Shown here: one piece after another, positions 1-5,780 of the stretch | How the letters are laid out: each line of letters begins with the position of its first letter | Numbering within the stretch: the stretch's first letter is position 1 | Assembly (NCBI GenBank): GCA_946481035.1 | Contig: CAMLNK010000309.1 | Coordinates: 1 to 5,780 of the forward strand | Reading direction: 5' to 3' | DNA from: an uncultured Dyadobacter sp. | Lineage (GTDB): Bacteria; Bacteroidota; Bacteroidia; Cytophagales; Spirosomataceae | DNA: 5,780 nt | Notes under the pieces: model-generated | What the model was told of the DNA's origin: nothing | Seen by the model: the letters and a program-made list of their open reading frames with translations, nothing else | Database searches by the model: none | Translations under genes and position numbers: made by a program

Positions 1-2
1 AA

Positions 3-2867
3 ATGAATATGATTAAATTAACACACATGCTCGTCCCACTGGCATTGGCGATGGTGACAGTCCCGGCGCAGGACACTTTTGCGCAAAAAACAAATACCAC
101 GCAAACCACCGAGAAGTTCGACCGCGATTATGCCCTCGAAGCGACTATGCTTGGCTTTTTCGCCAAAGATGGCTCCCGGAACCCCACATTAAAGGCCAAC
201 AAAGGCGATCGGGTCAGGATCACGATCACGAACGGTGAACTCATGACACACGACATCGCGCTTGAAAAGCTCGGTATCAAAAGCAAGGTGATCATCGAAA
301 AAGGCACCAGCACCAGCATTACTTTCAAAGCCGAGCAAAACGATACGTATTTCTGCTCTGTGCCCGGGCACCGCGCTGCGGGAATGGTGGGAAGTTTTGA
401 GGTGGTAGAAGGGGTTATTTCAAATGAAACAGTGGCCGGTCAGTTGCCTGTGAAGGACGGCCAGCCACTCAACCTGGGCTTTGAAACGGGAGACCTGAAA
501 AACTGGACCGCGACAGGCGACGCATTCGCTAATGCACTTTTCAGCTCCGACCCTTCGCCGGTCCACGAAAAGGAAATGAATATCGGTTTTGAAGGGAAAT
601 ATTTCCTGAGCAGCGGCGGCACGCTCAACTACAAACAGACGGGTACGCTCACGTCGGCGCCATTCCAGGTGACACAACCATTCGCGGCATTCCGCGTGTC
701 GGGCGGCGCATTGCAGGATACGCGCGTAGAAATCGTGACGGCTGCGGATAACAAGGTTGTGTACCACATCACGGGCCAGGGCAGGGCTACATTACAGCCT
801 GCTGTTGTGGACCTGCAACCCTATCTGAACAAGGAAATTTTCATCCGCATTGTTGATAACGAGACGGGCATTTCGCAAATCCCCTACATTCCCAACGACA
901 AGTGGGCGCATATCAATTTTGACGATTTTCGTTTTTACCCAACCCGGCCCGATTTTCCCAACGAGCTGAAACAGAAGGATATCATTATTCTCCCGCCATT
1001 GGACCCGGTTTTGAATGCAGGTTTATCAGGCAAAGATGCGGCGAAGGCCATGACGCCCCCGCCGGGCTTTAAGATCACCCTCGCAGCAGCGGAGCCGGAT
1101 GTTATCAGGCCCATTAGTTTCACGGTCGACAACCGGGGCAGGCTTTGGGTAGTGGAAGGCCATACGTACCCGGTACGTGCCCCGGAAGGCCAGGGCAGGG
1201 ATAAGATCCTGATTTTTGAAGATACCAACGGCGACGGCACGCTCGATAAGCGAAAAGTATTTGCAGAAAACCTTAATCTCATCAGTGGTATCGAAGTGGG
1301 AATGGGCGGGGTATGGCTCGGTTCGGCCCCTCATTTGCTGTTTATTCCTGCCGATTTTAAAAATGATAAACCCGCCGGTCCGCCGCAGATATTGCTCGAC
1401 GGCTGGGGACTGGAAGATACCCACGAGGTCCTCAATAACCTTCGCTGGGGGCCCGATGGCTGGCTTTACGGCACCCACGGCGTTTTTACGCATTCCAATG
1501 TAGGCAAGCCAGGCGCACCGGACTCGGAACGGACGAAAATCAATGCCGGCGTGTGGCGTTACCATCCCACTGCGCATAAGTTCGAGGTATTTGCCGAAGG
1601 ATCGAGCAACCCCTGGGGGATCGATTTCAATGATTACGGGCACCCGTTCATTACCGTATGCGTGATCCCGCACATGTACCACATCATCCAGGGGGCACGC
1701 TACCAGCGGCAGGCAGGGAAGCATTTCAACCCGTATACTTACGACGACATCAAAACCATCGCCGACCACCGGCATTGGGTAGGCGAGCGCGGGCCGCACG
1801 CGGGCAACTTCCGCTCGGCGTCTGCGGGCGGCGGGCACGCACATGCGGGAGCGATGATTTACCTCGGCAACAGCTGGCCGAAGGAGTACCGGAATGATAT
1901 TTTTATGAACAATATCAACGGCGCGCGCCTCAATATGGATCACCTCACGCGCTCGGGGTCCGGGTATGAGGCAACACACAAAAACGACTTTATGGCGATG
2001 AACGACTCATGGTCACAATGGCTGAACTTTAAGTATGACGCGAGCGGATCCGTGTGGGCTATCGACTGGTACGATAAGAACCAATGCCACAGCCCGAATC
2101 CCGACGTACATAATAAAACGATGGGCCGGATTTTCAAGATAACCCATGATAATGACAAATGGGTGCAGGTCGATTTATCCAAAGCGTCGGATATGGAACT
2201 GGTCAATTACCAGTTGAATCCCAACGAGTGGTATGTCCGTCAGGCACGTACCCTTTTGCAGGAACGCGGTCCAAACAAAAAGGTACACAAGGCATTGAAA
2301 GAGATCCTTGCTAAAAACCCTGATGAAACCCGGAAACTCCGTGCATTATGGACTCTCCACGTGACCAAAGGGCTCACGGAGAAAGAACTTGCAGATCTGC
2401 TTTCAAACGATAGCGAGTACATCCGCAGTTGGGCGGTCCAGCTTTTGACCGAAAACAAATCTGTTTCGCCCGAGACATTGAAAAAGTTCGCCGAACTGGC
2501 TCAAAAGGACAATTCCAAACTGGTAAGGCTTTACCTCACCTCGGGAATGCTCCGCCTCGATCCTTCGCAGCGATGGGATGTGCTCGACGCATTGGTGCAG
2601 AAAGCCGAAGACAAGGACGATTACAACCTGCCGCTCATGGAGTGGTACGCTGCCGAACCGTTGGCGCCGATCGACGCGAAACGTGCATTGCAGCTGGCGG
2701 AGAAATCCAAATTCCCGAAAATGCTGCCTTACATGATCCAGCGGGTGGAGGCGATAGGAACGGAAGAGTCGAAAAAGGTGCTGAAAGATTACAATAAGGT
2801 GGGTATGATTGACAACCCGCATGAGCATCATGGCGATCATGCAACCGGAACGGCTATGAATCATTAA
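3..2867 (+). CDS. Exported cupredoxin / PVC-type dehydrogenase fusion protein
   Basis: A 954-residue protein, probably periplasmic. Residues 1-28 form a signal peptide with likely cleavage after TFAQ. Residues about 40-137 are a plastocyanin-like domain with a full set of type 1 copper ligands: His83 (THDIAL), then Cys118, His123 and Met128 in CSVPGHRAAGM. Residues about 150-312 look like a jelly-roll, carbohydrate-binding-like domain (LNLGFETGDLKNW). Residues about 350-715 match the PVC-type membrane-bound dehydrogenase propeller, with the landmarks LWVVEGHTYP, a calcium-type loop DTNGDGTLD (407-415), NNLRWGPDGWLYGTHG and GGGHAHAGAMIYLGNSWP. Residues about 740-930 are helical and HEAT-like. 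The tail from 940 is His-rich. Many relatives carry a cytochrome c domain, but no CxxCH is present here. The natural inference is oxidation of an organic substrate with electrons passed to the copper domain; substrate and cofactor are unknown. The start lies at the window edge: ATG at 3 or 9 both give a good signal peptide, and upstream sequence is not visible. A terminator follows the stop by 3 bases. Confidence 0.9.
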   Translation: MNMIKLTHMLVPLALAMVTVPAQDTFAQKTNTTQTTEKFDRDYALEATMLGFFAKDGSRNPTLKANKGDRVRITITNGELMTHDIALEKLGIKSKVIIEKGTSTSITFKAEQNDTYFCSVPGHRAAGMVGSFEVVEGVISNETVAGQLPVKDGQPLNLGFETGDLKNWTATGDAFANALFSSDPSPVHEKEMNIGFEGKYFLSSGGTLNYKQTGTLTSAPFQVTQPFAAFRVSGGALQDTRVEIVTAADNKVVYHITGQGRATLQPAVVDLQPYLNKEIFIRIVDNETGISQIPYIPNDKWAHINFDDFRFYPTRPDFPNELKQKDIIILPPLDPVLNAGLSGKDAAKAMTPPPGFKITLAAAEPDVIRPISFTVDNRGRLWVVEGHTYPVRAPEGQGRDKILIFEDTNGDGTLDKRKVFAENLNLISGIEVGMGGVWLGSAPHLLFIPADFKNDKPAGPPQILLDGWGLEDTHEVLNNLRWGPDGWLYGTHGVFTHSNVGKPGAPDSERTKINAGVWRYHPTAHKFEVFAEGSSNPWGIDFNDYGHPFITVCVIPHMYHIIQGARYQRQAGKHFNPYTYDDIKTIADHRHWVGERGPHAGNFRSASAGGGHAHAGAMIYLGNSWPKEYRNDIFMNNINGARLNMDHLTRSGSGYEATHKNDFMAMNDSWSQWLNFKYDASGSVWAIDWYDKNQCHSPNPDVHNKTMGRIFKITHDNDKWVQVDLSKASDMELVNYQLNPNEWYVRQARTLLQERGPNKKVHKALKEILAKNPDETRKLRALWTLHVTKGLTEKELADLLSNDSEYIRSWAVQLLTENKSVSPETLKKFAELAQKDNSKLVRLYLTSGMLRLDPSQRWDVLDALVQKAEDKDDYNLPLMEWYAAEPLAPIDAKRALQLAEKSKFPKMLPYMIQRVEAIGTEESKKVLKDYNKVGMIDNPHEHHGDHATGTAMNH

Positions 2868-2870
2868 AGC

Positions 2871-2899
2871 AAAAAGGGCTTCATGTAGAAGCCCTTTTT
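2871..2899 (+). terminator. Rho-independent terminator after the dehydrogenase gene
   Basis: A perfect 12-bp inverted repeat: AAAAAGGGCTTC (2871-2882), a 5-base loop ATGTA, then GAAGCCCTTTTT (2888-2899). The GC-containing core GGGCTTC/GAAGCCC is followed by five T on the plus strand. It begins 3 bases after the TAA stop, so it should end the upstream transcript and separate it from the next gene. The A-run on the left makes it formally symmetric, but no minus-strand gene ends here, so only the plus-strand use is supported. Confidence 0.92.
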
Positions 2900-2959
2900 A
2901 AATAACGTTGAGTAGAACTTTGAAATACTTCTACAAATATAAGCGAATAACTTTATTTG

Positions 2960-2983
2960 AAAACATGACGAAAGTCATTTTTG
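2960..2983. repeat. Short inverted repeat in the AT-rich spacer
   Basis: ATGAC (2965-2969), GAAA, GTCAT (2974-2978) is a perfect 5-bp inverted repeat around a GNRA-type tetraloop. After one C/T mismatch, three further A-T pairs extend it (2961-2963 with 2980-2982). It lies about 65 bases before the next start codon. It could be an operator half-site pair, an RNA hairpin in a leader, or chance in AT-rich sequence. The remainder of the spacer (2900-3044) is AT-rich with no other clear element apart from a weak promoter candidate. Confidence 0.3.
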
Positions 2984-2999
2984 TGATTTTTGGTTCTTG

Positions 3000-3027
3000 T
3001 TTGTAAAAAATCGTGATTTTAGTTTTC
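3000..3027 (+). promoter_or_regulatory. Weak Bacteroidota-type promoter candidate for the propeller gene
   Basis: TTTG at 3000-3003 could serve as a -33 element and TAGTTTTC at 3020-3027 as a -7 element. The Bacteroidota consensus is TTTG, then about 19 bases, then TAnnTTTG. The -7 box matches except for its last base, but the spacing is only 16 bases, shorter than usual. The implied transcription start would leave a leader of about 10 bases before the ATG at 3045. A promoter is expected in this spacer because a strong terminator precedes it, but this exact placement is uncertain. Confidence 0.2.
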
Positions 3028-3044
3028 GTAAATGGCAGATAATC

Positions 3045-4220
3045 ATGTGTAAAATAAATGTTAACATTTGGATAATTTTGCTTTTTGCTGTTTCAAAGGC
3101 TCCGGTTTTCGCGCAACCAGAGGGGAGTTTCAGAAAAACCAAACTGACAGGTGACTTCATTTCCGAGGGGGTAGCGGTCGCTGATCTGAACAGGGATGGC
3201 AAAACAGATATCGTTGCCGGCTACTACTGGTTTGAAGCACCGGCCTGGACCAGACGCGAGCTCGCACCCTCGCGCGTGTTCGATCCGAGGAAAGAATACA
3301 GCAACTCCTTCCTGAACCTGGGCATGGACGTCAACCTCGACGGCTGGGAGGATGTTGTGATTATCGATTTCCCGGGCAAGGCGGCCTTCTGGTTCGAAAA
3401 TCCTCAGAACAAAGCCGGAGAATGGCCAAAGCACTACATCGCCGATTCGGTGGGTGTTTCGAATGAATCGCCTGGTTTTGTGGATATGGATGGCGACGGG
3501 CGGCTCGATATCCTTTGCGGCGACCCGGCCAAAAAGCAGATTATCTGGCTAAAAGCACCGGCTAAAAAAGGCGGGACACGTTGGCAGCGATTCCCATTAA
3601 GCAAGGAAAATGTACCGGGCACGGAAAACTTCTCCCACGGCATTGGCTACGGCGATGTCGATAAGGATGGTATCGACGATGTGGTGGTCCGGGAGGGTTG
3701 GTTTAAAGGGAGAAGGGATAATAAATCCGGCAACTGGGATTTTTTTCCTGCCAACCTGGGTGAGCCGTGTTCGCATATGCAGGTACTGGACGTGAATGGC
3801 GATGGTAAAAACGATGTTGTGAGCGCCTCTGCGCATGCGTTGGGCATTTGGTGGCACGAGCAGCTGAAAACAACCGACGGTAAGGTCGATTTCAAAACGC
3901 ATTTGATCAGTAATACCACCGCGCAAACGCATTCCTCCATTATGGCCGACCTCAACGGCGATGGCAAAAAAGAGTATATCACGGGCAAGCGCTTCCTCGC
4001 GCACCACGGGCGCGACCCTGGTGACAGCGATCCGGCCATTCTGCTGTATTTCGAAATCACGCCCGGAAAAGAGCCCTATTTCAAAGAGCATATGATCGAT
4101 AATGACTCGGGTGCCGGCTTGAACATCACCGTACACGACATGAATGGCGACCTTCGGCCGGATATCGTCATAGCCAATAAGAATGGCGTTTTTTTGTTTG
4201 AGAATCAGATAAAAAAGTAG
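3045..4220 (+). CDS. Exported FG-GAP/VCBS repeat protein, seven-bladed beta-propeller
   Basis: A 391-residue exported protein. Residues 1-24 form a signal peptide (hydrophobic NIWIILLFAV, cleavage near VFAQ). This decides the ATG at 3045 over an in-frame TTG at 2997, which would bury the signal behind a charged extension. Seven calcium-type loops follow at about 50-residue spacing: DLNRDGKTD (47), DVNLDGWED (95), DMDGDGRLD (147), DVDKDGIDD (204), DVNGDGKND (249), DLNGDGKKE (302) and DMNGDLRPD (365). The last has lost its glycine. Most loops are followed by an aromatic strand of the WFEAP, WFENP, WLKAP or WWHEQ type. The length is filled almost entirely by these repeats, which suggests a single closed propeller with no extra domain. 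FG-GAP/VCBS proteins bind ligands, sugars or metals, and a few relatives are enzymes; the function here is unknown. It lies downstream of another exported propeller protein but behind a terminator, so it is probably transcribed separately. Confidence 0.85.
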   Translation: MCKINVNIWIILLFAVSKAPVFAQPEGSFRKTKLTGDFISEGVAVADLNRDGKTDIVAGYYWFEAPAWTRRELAPSRVFDPRKEYSNSFLNLGMDVNLDGWEDVVIIDFPGKAAFWFENPQNKAGEWPKHYIADSVGVSNESPGFVDMDGDGRLDILCGDPAKKQIIWLKAPAKKGGTRWQRFPLSKENVPGTENFSHGIGYGDVDKDGIDDVVVREGWFKGRRDNKSGNWDFFPANLGEPCSHMQVLDVNGDGKNDVVSASAHALGIWWHEQLKTTDGKVDFKTHLISNTTAQTHSSIMADLNGDGKKEYITGKRFLAHHGRDPGDSDPAILLYFEITPGKEPYFKEHMIDNDSGAGLNITVHDMNGDLRPDIVIANKNGVFLFENQIKK

Positions 4221-4259
4221 CATTTCGGCTCCAAGGCACGGAGCTTACCGTTTTCAACA

Positions 4260-4751
4260 ATGTTTATCATGGAAAGAGGAAAAGTCAATTTTTTCGAGAG
4301 AATGGCTACCCGCATTACTGCCTGGACCGGTAGTTCAATGGCATTCGGGGTAGCATTTGGTATCATACTGGTTTGGGGCATTACCGGGCCGATCTTCGAT
4401 TATTCCGACACCTGGCAACTCGTGATCAACACGGGCACGACGATTGTCACTTTCCTGATGGTTTTCCTGATCCAGAAATCGCAGAACAAAGATTCGAAAG
4501 CCATTCAACTAAAACTGAATGAGCTGATCGCCGCCAGCCGCTTTGCCAGCAACAGGATGGTCGATATTGAAAACCTGAGCGAAGCGGAGCTCGACATACT
4601 CCGGAAATTTTACCAGAAACTGGCCGAAATGTCGGAAGCCGACAGCGACATCCACAACTCGCATTCCATCGACGCAGCGCAACGGCTGCATAAGGATAAA
4701 AAAGGCGGGTTTTCCGGACTCACACAGGGCGATACCGGCTCTCAGGAATAG
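4260..4751 (+). CDS. Low-affinity iron permease family protein
   Basis: A 163-residue inner-membrane protein. Two membrane helices lie at about residues 26-46 (FGVAFGIILVWGITG) and 53-72, followed by the family signature NTGTTIVTFLMVFLIQKSQN (57-76) and the amphipathic stretch DSKAIQLKLNELI. The rest is a charged cytoplasmic tail. This matches the short bacterial members of the low-affinity iron permease family (Pfam PF04120), named after the larger yeast Fet4. Iron transport by the bacterial two-helix form is assumed from the name rather than evident from sequence. ATG at 4260 is given as the start; ATG at 4269 (MERGKVNFFERM) is equally good and closer to how family members usually begin. 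Neither has a clear ribosome binding site. The gene starts 39 bases after the propeller gene with no strong terminator between, so read-through from it is possible. Its TAG stop directly abuts the stop of the convergent gene. Confidence 0.85.
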   Translation: MFIMERGKVNFFERMATRITAWTGSSMAFGVAFGIILVWGITGPIFDYSDTWQLVINTGTTIVTFLMVFLIQKSQNKDSKAIQLKLNELIAASRFASNRMVDIENLSEAELDILRKFYQKLAEMSEADSDIHNSHSIDAAQRLHKDKKGGFSGLTQGDTGSQE

Positions 4752-4928
4752 CTATTTGTCTTTTTTCTTGTCCTTCTTGTCATTGTCATCATCCTTGGAG
4801 AAGATCTTCTGAAAAAAGGTCTTCTTCTCTTTTTTATCCTCCTTCACCGACGCAATGCTGATTTCGTTGTCGATAGACGGCTGAATGGCGTGGATGAATG
4901 CATTTTGAAGGATGTTGGTAATGGCCAC
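4752..4928 (-). pseudogene. Out-of-frame C-terminal remainder of the DUF748 gene
   Basis: On the minus strand, reading from GTG at 4928 in the shifted frame gives 58 residues: VAITNILQNAFIHAIQPSID, then NEISIASV, then a Lys/Asp-rich tail ending DKKDKKKDK and a TAG at 4754-4752. The NILQNAFIHAIQPSIDNEI part is what DUF748 proteins normally carry just after the KVPFEGRLDDP stretch, so this is the true C-terminus displaced by an indel whose net effect is one base missing. The last 30 or so residues are charged, low-complexity and probably disordered. There is no separate start or ribosome binding site, so it is not an independent gene. Confidence 0.75.
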
Positions 4929-5780
4929 CCGTTCGTTTTGGGATCGTCGAGCCGGCCTTCGAACGGCACTTTGGTCGCTACCTGGTCTTTCTTTTTATTT
5001 TCAAACAGCTTGCCCGCCCCGCCTGCGATAGCCTCCCATAGCTTCCGGAGCAGGTTGTCTTTCCGGTCTTCTTTACCCAAAACGTCGAGGTTTTTGATCA
5101 CCGGCTTCACATAGCCCTTAAATTCCTTATCCTTAGCGGCCACCTCCGTGTACAGCCCGAAGTGTCCCTTATTGACGTCCACTTTGGCATATGCCTGGAA
5201 AAAGTCGTTCATTTTTACCAGGTTGGTATTGTTCAGTTCGGCGCTCATATCGAAGGTCGGGGCGTCGGCCAGGGGATTGAGTTTGGCGTCGAAGCGCAGC
5301 TTGCCCTCATACACGTCCGCGGTGGCGTGTATGCTCGCGGGAAGGACGGCTGAGGAATCGTAACTGTTACGGAGATTTTGGGCGAGCAGGTTCAGGTTTG
5401 TCAATGCGATGTCGACATTCGGTTTGGAACTGAAATCTTTGTACTGGATCACCCCGCCCCGCAGCTCGCAGCGGTTGATATTCAGCGGCATGAACTTGTC
5501 GAGGATTTTGCGGAAATCTGCGGAGTCTTTCACGACCTCCTTGGGTTCCACTTTATCTTTGGTAAAAACCAGGTAGGGCCGCTGGAAAACCAGTTCCCCT
5601 ACAATGGAGCCTTTGAACAATGCCTTCCATTCCACGGAGAGGTCTATTTCCCTGGAAGCGAAAAAAGGTGTTTGCTTTTGGGTAACGGAATCCGCCTTGT
5701 TAATGTAAATACTATCGATCTTGTAGGCCCCCCGGATAATGGCGAGGTCGATGTCGCGGCCGCCGATGAACACGCTCTCG
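4844..5780 (-). CDS. DUF748 (AsmA-like) family protein, 5' end outside window, frameshifted near 3' end
   Basis: The open frame enters from the right edge (first full codon 5779-5777, Glu-Ser-Val-Phe-Ile) and is not started within the window; the GTG at 5773 is internal. Counting that Glu as 1, DUF748 landmarks are IDLSVEWKALFKGSIVGEL (45-63), PLNINRCELRGGVIQYKDF (98-116), PLADAPTFDMSAEL (169-182), HFGLYTEVAAKD (206-217), FKGYVKP (220-226) and KDQVATKVPFEGRLDDP (264-280). DUF748 proteins are envelope proteins, usually with one N-terminal membrane anchor and a long periplasmic beta-rich part, related to the AsmA group; their exact role is poorly known. The family match ends after Asn283. The following 28 residues (GWPLPTSF...SALRR) look out of frame, and the stop is at 4844-4846. 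The missing C-terminus is encoded in another frame downstream. Family assignment is confident; whether the gene is broken or the sequence carries an error is open. Confidence 0.82.
   Translation of the reverse strand, partial: ESVFIGGRDIDLAIIRGAYKIDSIYINKADSVTQKQTPFFASREIDLSVEWKALFKGSIVGELVFQRPYLVFTKDKVEPKEVVKDSADFRKILDKFMPLNINRCELRGGVIQYKDFSSKPNVDIALTNLNLLAQNLRNSYDSSAVLPASIHATADVYEGKLRFDAKLNPLADAPTFDMSAELNNTNLVKMNDFFQAYAKVDVNKGHFGLYTEVAAKDKEFKGYVKPVIKNLDVLGKEDRKDNLLRKLWEAIAGGAGKLFENKKKDQVATKVPFEGRLDDPKTNGWPLPTSFKMHSSTPFSRLSTTKSALRR

Noticed and set aside
1026..1979. A 317-codon open frame on the minus strand inside the dehydrogenase gene
   Set aside because: It is antisense to a well-supported, family-matching protein; the translation shows no recognisable domain and is typical of shadow frames in balanced-GC coding DNA.
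2085..2100. Possible heme-binding site at Gln-Cys-His (Cys695-His696) in the dehydrogenase
   Set aside because: There is no second Cys three residues earlier, so the CxxCH motif is absent.
2997..3044. TTG start and 16-residue N-terminal extension of the propeller protein
   Set aside because: The ATG at 3045 puts a clean signal peptide at the N-terminus; the extension is AT-rich, charged and overlaps the probable promoter region.
3597..4223. A 208-codon minus-strand open frame inside the propeller gene
   Set aside because: It mirrors the repeated DxNGDG codons of the real gene and has no recognisable domain of its own.
4226..4250. Hairpin GCTCC (4228-4232) / GGAGC (4240-4244) between the propeller and iron permease-like genes
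   Set aside because: The stem has only five pairs plus one wobble, with a 7-base loop and no proper T run after it, so it is too weak to call a terminator.
4922..4936. Programmed -1 frameshifting to reach the DUF748 C-terminus
   Set aside because: The minus-strand sequence A AAC GGG does not fit the X XXY YYZ slippery pattern, no clear downstream stem was seen, and the family is not known for recoding; an indel is simpler.
5771..5773. GTG as the start codon of the DUF748 gene
   Set aside because: The frame stays open to the window edge, and the N-terminal membrane anchor expected of this family is missing from the visible part, so the true start lies outside.

Overview
The window looks like chromosomal DNA of a Bacteroidota member, most likely Cytophagales; a Dyadobacter-like organism would fit, but the species cannot be fixed from sequence alone. 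The evidence is the protein types: a cupredoxin/PVC-type dehydrogenase fusion, a seven-repeat FG-GAP (VCBS) propeller, a short low-affinity iron permease family protein and a DUF748 protein. The balanced base composition of the genes, the AT-rich spacers and the lack of clear Shine-Dalgarno sites also fit. No RNA genes, CRISPR arrays, insertion sequences or phage genes were seen.

Layout: (1) 3-2867, plus strand: a 954-residue exported protein with a signal peptide, a type 1 copper (plastocyanin-like) domain, a jelly-roll-like domain, a PVC-type dehydrogenase beta-propeller, a helical HEAT-like tail and a His-rich C-terminus. A perfect 12-bp stem terminator follows directly. (2) 2868-3044: an AT-rich spacer with the terminator, a small inverted repeat and a weak promoter candidate. 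(3) 3045-4220, plus strand: an exported seven-repeat propeller protein with calcium-type DxNGDG loops. (4) 4260-4751, plus strand: a two-helix low-affinity iron permease family protein. (5) 4752-5780, minus strand: the 3' part of a DUF748 (AsmA-like) gene that runs off the right edge. As written it is frameshifted near 4923-4930 and stops early at 4844. The expected C-terminus continues in another frame to a stop at 4752-4754, which directly abuts the iron permease stop codon.

The first two genes are both exported propeller proteins and may act together in periplasmic oxidation and handling of an unknown substrate, possibly carbohydrate; this is inference from family and position. The iron permease-like and DUF748 genes look like unrelated envelope functions. 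The points most worth checking are the frameshift, the copper-domain/dehydrogenase fusion that lacks a heme motif, and a ring of His/Glu/Asn residues at matching positions in the propeller repeats. I found no convincing undescribed multi-gene system.
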